Program-made: the position numbers and the translations under genes
Part shown: piece after piece, positions 44,174-52,842 of the stretch
Layout: every line of letters starts with the position of its first letter
Position numbering within the stretch: the first letter of the stretch is position 1
Notes under the pieces: generated by a model
Databases searched by the model: none
What the model was told of the DNA's origin: nothing
What the model saw: only the letters and a program-made list of their open reading frames with translations
Origin: Anaerococcus pacaensis 9403502
GTDB lineage: Bacteria; Bacillota; Clostridia; Tissierellales; Peptoniphilaceae
Direction of reading: 5' to 3'
DNA: 64,000 nucleotides
Assembly: GCA_000308255.3 (NCBI GenBank)
Contig: HG326663.1
Location: forward strand, 331,690 to 395,689

Positions 44174-45346
44174 TTAATTATTTGGCAACATATCTTGATT
44201 TACGCCACGAGTGCTTGGAGCTAGTGTTTTTGCAAGTTCATCGCGAAGTTCGTTTTGTACTTGGATGATTTCTTTTTCTGCCTCAGCACGAGCTCTTTTT
44301 GCATCTTCTTGGATTTCCATTGATTCTTTGATTGTTGCAATAAGGTTGTCGTTGACTTCCTTTATGGTTTCAACATCTATGGTTGATCTTTGGGCTTCTC
44401 TTTGGATATCCACTGTAGAATTCCTTAGGTTTTCTGAGTTGCGTCTTAAGAGTTCGTTGGTTGTGTCAGACACCTGTTTTTGCATGTTTACAATTTCTTG
44501 TTGGCGGTTTAGCCCCATAGCGATGATGACTTGGGATTTCCATAGTGGGATGGTGTTGTTGATAGAGTCTGTGATTTTATCAACTAGGAGCATGTCATTG
44601 TTTTGGATAAGCTTGATTTGTGGAGCTGTTTGCATAGCCACTGCTTTTGATGTCTTTAGGTCAAAGATACGCTTTTCAAAACGATTGACATTTTCTTCGA
44701 AGTCTCGAACTACCTGCATAGCCATTGGCTCTGACGATTCTTCTGCTTGCTTATATAGGCCTGGTAGGGTTTCAGTACGCATTTCTTCGATTGCTTCCTC
44801 ACCTGCTATGATGTATTTTTCAAGTTCCTTAAAGTATTGGATATTTTGCTCATAAAGCTTATCAAATACACCAATGTCCTTTAATAGTTCCATACGAGCT
44901 GTTTCTAGCTGAGCAGAAATCTTATCGATTTGGGTTTCCATATTCTGGAAACGAGCCATGAATTTTTCTGCCTGACGTTTTGGATTACCAAAAAGCTTAT
45001 CAGCAAGAGATTTTTGTCCGTAGTTTACTACATCGATATCATTTACTTTTACAAGTAAATCGCTCATCAGCTCCCCTACTTCCCCCACGTCCTTGCTGCG
45101 GACTTCTGATAGGATTTGATCAGAGAATTGGGCAATGCCTTTTTGGGCATTGGTCCCATAAACTGATGCCATTTGAGAGTTTCTAAGGTCGATTTGATTT
45201 TTGATTTGGTCGATTTTTTCGCGGTCTTCTGGGCTAATTTTTTCTACTTGCTTTTCTGTTACAGCTACAAGTTCGTTTTTATCTAGGGTGATGTCTTGGG
45301 CCTTGCCTGCATCATCCATGAGGTTGTCTAGTGAATAATCTGCCAT
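44174..45346 (-). CDS. TelA-family (toxic anion resistance) protein
   Basis: A 390-aa, mostly helical cytosolic protein of the TelA/KlaA/YaaN family, with extended coiled coils and the core AMQTAPQIKLIQNNDMLLVDKI...TIPLWKSQVIIAMGLNRQ. Despite the name, members function in envelope stress and are often next to XpaC-like and VWA proteins. Last gene of a four-gene operon, 10 bp after the substrate-binding-like gene. Confidence 0.9.
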   Translation of the reverse strand: MADYSLDNLMDDAGKAQDITLDKNELVAVTEKQVEKISPEDREKIDQIKNQIDLRNSQMASVYGTNAQKGIAQFSDQILSEVRSKDVGEVGELMSDLLVKVNDIDVVNYGQKSLADKLFGNPKRQAEKFMARFQNMETQIDKISAQLETARMELLKDIGVFDKLYEQNIQYFKELEKYIIAGEEAIEEMRTETLPGLYKQAEESSEPMAMQVVRDFEENVNRFEKRIFDLKTSKAVAMQTAPQIKLIQNNDMLLVDKITDSINNTIPLWKSQVIIAMGLNRQQEIVNMQKQVSDTTNELLRRNSENLRNSTVDIQREAQRSTIDVETIKEVNDNLIATIKESMEIQEDAKRARAEAEKEIIQVQNELRDELAKTLAPSTRGVNQDMLPNN

Positions 45347-45356
45347 ATTAAGCTCC

Positions 45357-46415
45357 TTATCTGATGGTTTCCATTAGCTCTTGCATCACATCTATACTTG
45401 GCATTTGCATGATTTTGGTTACTTGGTTTGCCATGCCTTCTACATCGAATTCGTCTGGGTTTTCTGTACCTGCTACTATAGTTCTATAGCCATGTTCTTT
45501 CCAAGCGAGCGCTTGGACTTCCTTGTCCATGAGGGCGTTAAGTCCCACTTTACCATTTTCTGTAAGGGCAATGTATACGTGAGATGACCACACAGTTGGC
45601 TCTGGATAGAGGATGACTACATCAGACCTAATCTGATTGTACATGTCTGGTTCTTGTTTACTAAATTCTAAGAGTTGGGATTCATATCCAGCGATAATTG
45701 GAAATGATCCTACGCCCTGGCGGAGGAATTGGTTAAACATATCTATAGAAGATGTTTGCATGTAGCCTATTTGAGTGTATATGCGGTCGATATCCTCTTT
45801 GACATTGCCAATAGTTGCCTTGGTGACTGGTTGGTTGTTGTTTAGGGCATTGGCTAATAGTCCTAGGAACATATTACCTGAGTTTGACTGATTTGGGTCT
45901 GTGGTGTCGACTAAGATCGGCCCGTAAAGTTGTGATAGGCCAATATCTGCCCAAGTCTTTTCTTCTGCCATAAGGCCAGCTAGTTTTACCATATCGATAT
46001 AGTAGACGCCATTGTCATCTCTTACGATGCCCTCATCCATGAGAGCATCTACTACTATTCTTCTCGAATAAAGGACTATTGGTGTATTGAAGATGATTTC
46101 ATTTTGTAGGTCTTTGCCTCCATTTTTTCTAAAGAGCTCGAGGGCTAATTGGCTGGATGGCCATAAATAGTCGCGGCCTTCGGTGTCGGCTTCTGCCATG
46201 GCCAGTGATCCTGCTTTTCTGTAATCCATAGTCAGCCCATAGGATTTTTTCACTTTTTCTTTGAACTTTTGATTTTCAACTAGTGGAATTTTCTCACCGC
46301 CTATAAAGCCTGTGATTTCCACATCATTTGGTGTACGTTGCTGGTAGAACATGTAGCCACCAGCTAGAGCTATTACTAAAAGAAGTATTGCAAGTCCCCA
46401 TTTTTTCTCTTTCAT
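45357..46415 (-). CDS. Membrane-anchored substrate-binding-like protein of the telA operon
   Basis: A 352-aa protein with one N-terminal membrane helix (about 6-24) and an extracellular periplasmic-binding-protein fold. DYLWPSSQLALEL, FNTPIVLYSRR and SNSGNMFLGLLAN align with DAVWPASSIWL, SQSPVVFGIRK and SNSGASAYLGFLQA in the VWA lipoprotein of the same operon, so the two share a duplicated binding domain. It overlaps the XpaC-like gene by 4 bp. The ligand is unknown. Confidence 0.8.
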   Translation of the reverse strand: MKEKKWGLAILLLVIALAGGYMFYQQRTPNDVEITGFIGGEKIPLVENQKFKEKVKKSYGLTMDYRKAGSLAMAEADTEGRDYLWPSSQLALELFRKNGGKDLQNEIIFNTPIVLYSRRIVVDALMDEGIVRDDNGVYYIDMVKLAGLMAEEKTWADIGLSQLYGPILVDTTDPNQSNSGNMFLGLLANALNNNQPVTKATIGNVKEDIDRIYTQIGYMQTSSIDMFNQFLRQGVGSFPIIAGYESQLLEFSKQEPDMYNQIRSDVVILYPEPTVWSSHVYIALTENGKVGLNALMDKEVQALAWKEHGYRTIVAGTENPDEFDVEGMANQVTKIMQMPSIDVMQELMETIR

Positions 46416-47026
46416 TTGACATCTCCTCCTAGTTTGATGGTTTGCTCTAGTAAGTCTGATTCGACTTCTAATTGGTTAATCTTGTCTTGGTGATAAGAAT
46501 CTCTTTGTTTGGCAAATATTTTGTTGAGCAAGTCTAGTGATTGGTTGGTTTTTTCTTTGATTTCGTAGAATTTATCTGAACTGACATTGGCTCTTTTTAG
46601 GTCATTGTAATTATTTACAATGGTCTTCGCTGTAGATACATAATAGTCCAGGAAATGTCTAGATTTGGATATTTCTCGTGGATTGTTCTCTAGATAAAAT
46701 TCTATGTCGTTAGTTATTTGTGCAAGTTCTAAGGCCTTGGCCTTTATCTCCTTATCTTCGATAGTAGAAGCTGATTTTTCCAACTGTTTTTTATCCTCAG
46801 TAAGCTTGAGGTAGATTTGCTGGATTTCTTCGGCATTTTCTAGGGCTTCGATTTCAGTATTACCTATCATAAGCTTAGGCTTGCTGACAAGATATATTCC
46901 CCCGTAGACCCCTACAGAGAGCAGGGCTGCTACGAAGAAATTCCACTTGGCCCCAAGTGCTAAGCCAAAGAAGGTAACAAGGGCTGCAATAAGACCTTTC
47001 ATATTGCGCTTCAAATTTTCATTCAT
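46412..47026 (-). CDS. XpaC-like (5-bromo-4-chloroindolyl phosphate hydrolysis family) membrane protein
   Basis: A 204-aa protein with two short N-terminal membrane helices (about 12-48) and a long helical, coiled-coil domain. This matches XpaC, the usual partner of TelA (xpaC-yaaN in Bacillus). It shares one base with the upstream gene and overlaps the next by 4 bp. The enzymatic name of the family is historical; function is unknown. Confidence 0.75.
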   Translation of the reverse strand: MNENLKRNMKGLIAALVTFFGLALGAKWNFFVAALLSVGVYGGIYLVSKPKLMIGNTEIEALENAEEIQQIYLKLTEDKKQLEKSASTIEDKEIKAKALELAQITNDIEFYLENNPREISKSRHFLDYYVSTAKTIVNNYNDLKRANVSSDKFYEIKEKTNQSLDLLNKIFAKQRDSYHQDKINQLEVESDLLEQTIKLGGDVK

Positions 47027-48651
47027 TAATTGTATCCTTTTACATTTTGGAAGGCCTTGATCATATCGTCTCTGCCATCAAAGACTCTGGCACGTGATAG
47101 GCCAGCCATTTGCTCAAGCTGTTCTTTCTTGGCATCTCCAAAGAGAATACCAAAGATTGGCACGTCGTAGCCGAGCTTCGCATATTCTTCTTCTAGGTCG
47201 GAAAAGCTTAGCTTACCATTGGCCATACCATCAGATAGGACCACGATAGCTGGGCTGTAGTCATCTAGAATTGTCTTGTTATCTTCTAATATACCCACAG
47301 CTTCGATAACTGCTTCATACATATAGGTTGAACTGCGAGCTTCGTAATTATTCATTAGGTCTTGATACATAGCTTCCATCTGATCACTATTGCCAGAAGC
47401 TTCTAGAACTCCTTGGACACCCTTATTAAATGGAATTACATAGGTCTTGTCTGCGGAGGTGCCTAGTAGAAGGTTTCTCTTAGCATTGTCTGGGACTAGG
47501 ACTTGATTCATAGCTTCTCTGACTTGTTCATAACCATTGTTGTCATTCATCGATCCTGAGTAATCTAGGACATAGATGGTAAAGCCAGGCTTTTTGAACT
47601 CAACTTGGTACATATTTAAAGCTTCCATAATTACATCTGCTTTTGGGAAACGGATTGGACTAAGGGTCTTGTCGATATTTATGCCCCATTCTGGTTTATA
47701 TACTTCCCTATTGGCCTCACGCACTGTACCAAAGGCTGAGCGTTTGCCTGTTTGCTCAATCTTAGCCTGGGCATCGTCTGATAATATATAGTCCTGGAAA
47801 GCCCTAAAGGCTTCTTCTTTTTTATCATCACCCTTATCAACATAGGCTAGAGGGCTGTCTGAAATTGAAAGTCCGTCGACTGGATAAACTGCATATAGAG
47901 GCTCACGGCCAGCTTGTTCTAGCTGTTGGTTGGCAGAAATTATTAGCTGTTCGTAGTTTACCATAGCATCATAGTCGCCTTGCATGAATAGGTCGACTAA
48001 CCAGTTTGATGAACCTGAAGATCTTTCCACCCCACCAAGGAGTGAGGTGATATCTTCACGGAGCTTAGGGTCTTGTAAATCTTCGCTAGTAAGGCCTTCC
48101 GCCCCATTTGAAAGGGCTTGGAGGAAACCTAAATAGGCACTAGCACCAGAATTTGATTGGGTAGCACTAGTCATAGTGAATTTTAGTTTGCCACTGCGAA
48201 TTGCATCGATAATCTCAGCTGTCTTTACATCTCGATCTATAAATCCAAGTTCTTCAGCAAGAGACTTTCTAATACCGAAGACAACCGGCGATTGGCTAGT
48301 CACTTCGCTATACTTTAGGCTGTGGTTGGTATCACCAAGATTTAGCCATATAGAAGACGCCGGCCACACTGCATCGTAGGTGATATCAGATGAGCTAAGT
48401 AGTCTCATGATATCTAGCGAACCTAGATAATCGATAGTAATAGGCGCCTTGTTGGCCTTAGAATATTCATCAATAATAGGCTCAAGCTCCTTCATCTCAG
48501 ACCCCGCCACAATCCTAAGCGGCTCACCCTTGTCATAGGCTGAAACAAAATGATTGCCAGAGCTTTGTTCCTTATTAGTTTGTGTATTAGTCTCCCCTCC
48601 GCATGATGTGAGGAGGATGATGGATAAGAAAAGTGATAAAAGCTTTTTCAT
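47026..48651 (-). CDS. Lipoprotein with substrate-binding and VWA domains
   Basis: A 541-aa lipoprotein: lipobox LLTSC with lipid Cys17; an extracellular solute-binding domain (about 45-335); a VWA domain (about 350-541) with the MIDAS motif DYSGSM, an internal Thr in the STYMYE segment and VVLSDGMANG. The MIDAS looks intact, so metal-dependent protein binding is expected. First gene of the operon with xpaC-like, SBP-like and telA genes. AGGAGAG precedes the ATG. The operon looks like a surface sensor wired to TelA/XpaC through the membrane (inference). Confidence 0.87.
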   Translation of the reverse strand: MKKLLSLFLSIILLTSCGGETNTQTNKEQSSGNHFVSAYDKGEPLRIVAGSEMKELEPIIDEYSKANKAPITIDYLGSLDIMRLLSSSDITYDAVWPASSIWLNLGDTNHSLKYSEVTSQSPVVFGIRKSLAEELGFIDRDVKTAEIIDAIRSGKLKFTMTSATQSNSGASAYLGFLQALSNGAEGLTSEDLQDPKLREDITSLLGGVERSSGSSNWLVDLFMQGDYDAMVNYEQLIISANQQLEQAGREPLYAVYPVDGLSISDSPLAYVDKGDDKKEEAFRAFQDYILSDDAQAKIEQTGKRSAFGTVREANREVYKPEWGINIDKTLSPIRFPKADVIMEALNMYQVEFKKPGFTIYVLDYSGSMNDNNGYEQVREAMNQVLVPDNAKRNLLLGTSADKTYVIPFNKGVQGVLEASGNSDQMEAMYQDLMNNYEARSSTYMYEAVIEAVGILEDNKTILDDYSPAIVVLSDGMANGKLSFSDLEEEYAKLGYDVPIFGILFGDAKKEQLEQMAGLSRARVFDGRDDMIKAFQNVKGYN

Positions 48652-49007
48652 AAGACTCTCCTTTTTATGTATTCTTATTATATTTATACCATAAAACGAG
48701 GGAAATATTCTTTTTAAAAAGAATATTAAGAAAATTTTACATATTTAATGTACTGATTAATATTATTGAATTTTATTAATAGCTATGTTGTTATATATAC
48801 GAAATATATTTAGATAATTTAGGGTGTTATTATTGTGTCATTTTTTAATTGAAAATTGTTTGTTTGATTTATTATTTTATGGGAATATGGGGTTGATTAT
48901 TTAGGTTGAAAGTAATTATTAAGCCGGACGGTGTCTCGGGCAGGGGCTCTGCAACCTTTCGACATGAATGATTGTGATCTTATATATAATATAAATATGT
49001 AGCTAAT
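48652..49007. other. AT-rich intergenic region with a partial repeat
   Basis: No gene. The promoter of the VWA operon should lie at the left end (TATAAT-like boxes near 48680 on the minus strand). At 48925-48958, GGGGCTCTGCAACC on the plus strand resembles part of the GC-rich element, a truncated extra copy in the same orientation as copy B. Confidence 0.5.
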
Positions 49008-49592
49008 ACTCCGTCCAAGGGGGAAAACCCAGGGGAGTTGACCAGCCCGTCTGGCTCTTAGAGGACTTCTCCCCATCGGTTACGAAAACTCGCTTCTACG
49101 AAGCTCCCCTGTGCTACCGCACTAAGTTTTCGGGGTAAATGCCCAAAATCACTGGGCATTTATCTCCCCCTTAAACTCCCTTTTCCGTAACCAGTTCTAA
49201 GGACTCACTACGTTCGTCTCTTAGATGTCAGATGCAAGCATCTGACACCCAACTGCAGGGACTCAAACGACCCCGCCGGGGGCAGTTTGGGAGGGATCGC
49301 TTCGCGATGCCCGTTTGACCACCAAGCAGTAAGCTCACTGCGTGAGCTTTTGTTGAAAATTTACCTAGGTAATAAAATCCTAACAATCCAAAGGCTCACG
49401 AAGTGAGTCTACTTCTTGGGTAGCTCGGTGACCCGAGCGTTCCTTCTACAGAATAAAAGAATTCGCGGAGCGAACTTCTTCTGCTTATCGCCCCACGCGT
49501 AGTGGCAGCGGGGGTGGAGTGGGTGTAGGGGGACCGGGGGAAAGGGCGAGAGGGGTCTCTGCAACCCCTGTGCCCTATCCCCCGGAGGCGAA
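49008..49592 (-). repeat. GC-rich hairpin-studded element, copy B (inverted)
   Basis: The reverse complement carries the same ordered blocks as 15394-15788: C-rich block (about 49490-49590, nearly identical over 90 bp), GCTCGG/CCGAGC, AGACTCAC/GTGAGCCT (49393-49411), AGCTCAC/GTGAGCT (49331-49347), ATCGC/GCGAT, the G-rich end. It is about 190 bp longer owing to extra hairpins such as GTCAGATGC/GCATCTGAC (49227-49247) and GCCCA/TGGGC (49141-49159). No ORF. Confidence 0.8.
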
Positions 49593-49771
49593 GTATTAAA
49601 TCAATATAAGAATTACATATAAGAGGGAAATTACGATTGATTTATGAGGGGTGGTATAGTCCATGCCCTTCCATCACGGTATGGATTTACAGATTAGTCT
49701 GACATAAGATCCTTCGCATGCGCTCAGGATAAGAGGGGTGTGTGGTAGCTCATAGGATAAAAAAGGAGAAT
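49593..49771. other. Intergenic region with a REP-like palindrome
   Basis: No gene. GATCCTTCGCATGCGCTCAGGAT near 49690-49725 belongs to the same class of small palindromes as those at 5.1 and 27.2 kb. Confidence 0.5.
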
Positions 49772-49773
49772 TT

Positions 49774-49798
49774 AAAAGGAGGTGTGTACCTCCTTTTA
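49774..49798 (-). terminator. Terminator overlapping the stop of the retropepsin-like gene
   Basis: AAAAGGAGGT/ACCTCCTTTT hairpin followed on the minus strand by AAATT and a CTCCTTTTTT tract. Confidence 0.7.
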
Positions 49799-50569
49799 TT
49801 GCTTAGCTCTAATATATCTCTGCGGACTATACATCGCCCATGTAGTGTTTTGTAGTAAATCAGCTCCAAATAAAATATCTATATCTTTTTCATCCAAACT
49901 AGGATTTAATTGTGCGCTAGGTAGGGTGATTTCGTCTTCGTCTATCTTAAATGTAAGGGCAGTTTCGTATGTTAGGTTTTCATCTCCTAGGCCTAGCATT
50001 TCAAGGTTTTTCTTGCCGCTGCCTTTTTCTTCTATGATTTTTTCGAATACTTTTTGGCTGACGCTTGTGATAGGTGCTGAGGAGTCTATGGCCGCTAGTA
50101 TTCTTTCACCTCTAAATTCGATGTAGAGGATAGGGGCATTTGGTTTGTCTTTGGCTGTTGGTTCTTTGAAGTCATCTACTTGGACTTCAAATGTGCCTAC
50201 TCTGAGATCTCCTCTAAAGCTTAGTTGGCTAATTATGTTCCAGCCTAGGATCATGTCTGCTGGAAAGTCGCTACCTGTTGGGTCTTTCATTAGTTCAAAT
50301 GATTCGTCTTTTGCTATTACTACTGGCGCTGATCCTATTTCTAGGCCTCCGATTGTTAGATTTACCCTAGCTCTTCTCCAGCCGCGCTTTTCATCAATTG
50401 GTGTCTCGTCTATATAGCTTACGTCAATTTGATCTGCTATAGATTGTTTGATAAGTGAATTGCCTCTAGTATCAAACATAGCAGTGACAGGCTTTCCGCC
50501 TACTTTTGCTTCAAAAAAAATATAGTTCAGATATTTCTTATCCGAAAGTTCAATGCTTGTAAATTTCAT
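49796..50569 (-). CDS. Bilobal retropepsin-like protein, active site altered
   Basis: A 257-aa protein without signal peptide. It consists of two similar halves. Lobe 1 has TAMFDTRGNSLI (Asp33) and later ADMILGWNIIS (104-113). Lobe 2 has LAAIDSSAPITS (Asp162) and IDILFGADLLQ (230-240). This D-T/S-x-G plus hydrophobic ILG pattern is that of retropepsin-like aspartic proteases, here duplicated in one chain. The strict DTG/DSG is broken in both lobes (DTRG, DSSA), so activity is uncertain. It overlaps the lipoprotein gene by one base. Confidence 0.65.
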   Translation of the reverse strand: MKFTSIELSDKKYLNYIFFEAKVGGKPVTAMFDTRGNSLIKQSIADQIDVSYIDETPIDEKRGWRRARVNLTIGGLEIGSAPVVIAKDESFELMKDPTGSDFPADMILGWNIISQLSFRGDLRVGTFEVQVDDFKEPTAKDKPNAPILYIEFRGERILAAIDSSAPITSVSQKVFEKIIEEKGSGKKNLEMLGLGDENLTYETALTFKIDEDEITLPSAQLNPSLDEKDIDILFGADLLQNTTWAMYSPQRYIRAKQ

Positions 50570-51645
50570 TATTGCTCCTTATTTATTACTTCTATTTCTG
50601 TGATTAGCTGGCTGTTGGATTTAAAAAGGTAGGATGTAGTATTTTCTGCATCGAAACTAAATATTACCTCACCTTCATCATCTTTGCCCAAAATCGTCAG
50701 TCTCTTTGGATCCTTGTTTTTCCTGTCCATCTTTTTTAGTTCATCTATTGATGCTCCTATATAGATATTACCCACAGATAGGTCTGTGGAATTTTCTGTA
50801 CTTATTTTTCTAATGTCAGAGTCCTTGAGGTAGGCATTGTGGGCTGTGTTGTTGGTGATGGTAAAGATTAGGCCGCCCAGGCCGTCTGAGCTTTGTGACC
50901 CTTCAAACATGGGCGAATATAATTTGAGTTCTACTTCATCACCCGGCTCTAGGACTTCATCTTCTTCTGCTAGTTCAAATTCTGTTAATAATAGGTCCTC
51001 AAGATTTGCTATGGTCAGCGGAAACTTGACGGTTTGGCCAAATACCACAAATTCTCCAGCCACATAGTTTTGATCGCGCATGAATGTCTTTGAGAATATT
51101 GCTGCACTTGTTAGCTTATCATCAGCAAAATATAGCGAAACGTAGTTATTGTCTGTGTAATAATTTAAAGTTCGCTCAGAATTCATGATGGCTACTTCGG
51201 AGTGGATACCCTTTAGCCTCTGGCTAGCCTTGGCAAAGCTATCGCCCCATTTAAGGCCGCTGATTGAAAAATCAGGATTTTTTTCATTTTCTGAATTAAG
51301 ATATACTTCTATTATAGTCCCCTCATCAGTATTTATAGGCTCATTGCTAGTGTTTTTAAAGGTAGCGCCCAGGTCGTAGTCACCACCGTCAAGCTTAGTC
51401 ATAATTTGTTGATTTTTTATGATGACATCGTGGAAGAATTCATTTTTATGGATACTAATGCCATTGTCCTGAAAGTCTTGGTAACTTGCTGGCAATTTGT
51501 AAGTCTTGCCCTTTAGGGTAAATGAATCGTAGTCCTTGGTCGCTATTTCTATAGGTGCGAGGGGCTTAGTTGGTTTAACTTCTTCTACTTCGCCCGAACA
51601 AGCTGTAAGAATTATAAATGTTAAGGCTAATAAAATTTTTCTCAT
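50569..51645 (-). CDS. Lipoprotein of unknown function
   Basis: A 358-aa lipoprotein: lipobox LTACS with lipid Cys16. After a linker it appears to hold two related beta domains (about 40-200 and 215-358), each with a GxxxGxSxxEL/KAS.RLKG-like helix followed by FxFDxxxLxxxxx strands (SGLKWGDSFAKASQRLKG; NIYIGASIDELKKM). Family not recognised. Co-transcribed with the retropepsin-like gene. Confidence 0.75.
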   Translation of the reverse strand: MRKILLALTFIILTACSGEVEEVKPTKPLAPIEIATKDYDSFTLKGKTYKLPASYQDFQDNGISIHKNEFFHDVIIKNQQIMTKLDGGDYDLGATFKNTSNEPINTDEGTIIEVYLNSENEKNPDFSISGLKWGDSFAKASQRLKGIHSEVAIMNSERTLNYYTDNNYVSLYFADDKLTSAAIFSKTFMRDQNYVAGEFVVFGQTVKFPLTIANLEDLLLTEFELAEEDEVLEPGDEVELKLYSPMFEGSQSSDGLGGLIFTITNNTAHNAYLKDSDIRKISTENSTDLSVGNIYIGASIDELKKMDRKNKDPKRLTILGKDDEGEVIFSFDAENTTSYLFKSNSQLITEIEVINKEQ

Positions 51646-51721
51646 GTCCCCTCCTTCTTAGAATATATTACCACAAAAATTAGATATAGGCATTATATAA
51701 CAAAAGGCTATTTTTAGCCAG

Positions 51722-51739
51722 TGCAACCATTAGTTGACA
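51722..51739. promoter_or_regulatory. Dyad upstream of the first XRE membrane regulator
   Basis: TGCAAC-N5-GTTG inverted repeat, within a segment whose sequence (AGCCAGTGCAACC...) recurs upstream of the second XRE gene at 52741-52764. Candidate autoregulatory operator. Confidence 0.5.
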
Positions 51740-51814
51740 AATTTCCAAGACAGCTTGGTGGAATATTTGCCCTAAGTTTTATAAAATAAAGTTAACAATA
51801 TATGGGAGGTTCTA

Positions 51815-52675
51815 ATGAAACTTGCTGATAAGATTACATATCTAAGAAAAGAAAATAATATGACCCAAGAAGAGCTCGCACATAAAGTTGGTGTTAGTCG
51901 CCAGTCCGTTTCCAAGTGGGAGGCTGGTGGAGCCCTGCCAGATCTTGATAAACTCTTAAAAATATCAAAATTATTCGGAGTATCTACCGATTATCTGATA
52001 GATGAAGAGATAGATACTTTTGAAAAGACAAATGAAAAAAAGACAGACATATTTACTGATGACTTTGTTTACCAATTCATAAGGCGCGCAGAAGATAGGT
52101 CGGTTTTTATGAGTGTGGGAACATTTCTGATGATACTTTCCGCCATAGGATCTATATCCGGATCTAAGATTGGGTGGGCGCTTGGCATAATTGCCTTCAT
52201 AGCTGGTCTTGGGATGTTTATCTATTCAATTATAAACAGGGATAGGGTCTATAGCATCGATGATGGGGCTTATTTTAACTTTGCCAACAATATTACAAAC
52301 TTTAAGCCAGCCTTCAAGCGTAATGTAATCATCGCTGTGTGTTTTTATTTGCTTGCCTATATCTTTTATAATCGTAGCTTTGACTTAGACTGGGTGCAAA
52401 GCACCACTATTTGTCTCTTACCCGTTGCAATTGGGACATCCATAATTATTTACTCAATAATTAGAAGAAACGCCTACAATAATATCTTAAGCTATATAGA
52501 TGATGCTAGTAGTATTGCCCGTGGCTGGACCTCGACTGCCAGCAGCAATTATTGGATGGCCGTGACTGCCTTTTACTTGGTCTATAGTTATTTTAGTGGG
52601 AATTGGTATATAAGTTGGATCATCTGGATTATAGCTCCGATAGGAGAAAATATACTAAGATCAATATTTAAATAG
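51815..52675 (+). CDS. XRE-family regulator with membrane domain, copy 1
   Basis: A 286-aa protein. N-terminal Cro/C1 helix-turn-helix (about 5-62; MTQEELAHKVGVSRQSVSKWEAG) fused through a charged linker to a domain with about six membrane segments (about 105-286). GGGAGG precedes the ATG. It is paralogous to the next gene and both have the same upstream dyad. Probably a membrane-tethered repressor that senses an envelope signal (inference). Confidence 0.85.
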   Translation: MKLADKITYLRKENNMTQEELAHKVGVSRQSVSKWEAGGALPDLDKLLKISKLFGVSTDYLIDEEIDTFEKTNEKKTDIFTDDFVYQFIRRAEDRSVFMSVGTFLMILSAIGSISGSKIGWALGIIAFIAGLGMFIYSIINRDRVYSIDDGAYFNFANNITNFKPAFKRNVIIAVCFYLLAYIFYNRSFDLDWVQSTTICLLPVAIGTSIIIYSIIRRNAYNNILSYIDDASSIARGWTSTASSNYWMAVTAFYLVYSYFSGNWYISWIIWIIAPIGENILRSIFK

Positions 52676-52700
52676 TAGGTGATTATTTCACCTATTTTTT
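52676..52700 (+). terminator. Terminator after XRE regulator 1
   Basis: TAGGTGA/TCACCTA hairpin followed by six Ts, directly after the stop codon. Confidence 0.88.
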
Positions 52701-52745
52701 GTTAGTAAATAAATAATTGGGCTATAAATCTATAAAATCAGCCAA

Positions 52746-52764
52746 TGCAACCGATAGTTGCGCA
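52746..52764. promoter_or_regulatory. Dyad upstream of the second XRE membrane regulator
   Basis: TGCAAC-N5-GTTGCGCA inverted repeat, the counterpart of 51722-51739; followed in both cases by a TTGGTGG segment and a conserved ATATGGGAGG ribosome-site region. Confidence 0.5.
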
Positions 52765-52842
52765 AAATTAAAATCTAGTTGGTGGGATGCTCGCCCCCTT
52801 CATCATAAAATATAATCAACAAAATCATATGGGAGGTAAATT

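Noticed and set aside
44211-44855. 214-aa plus-strand ORF opposite telA
   Set aside because: Antisense shadow of a helical, Glu/Lys-rich gene; no start signal.
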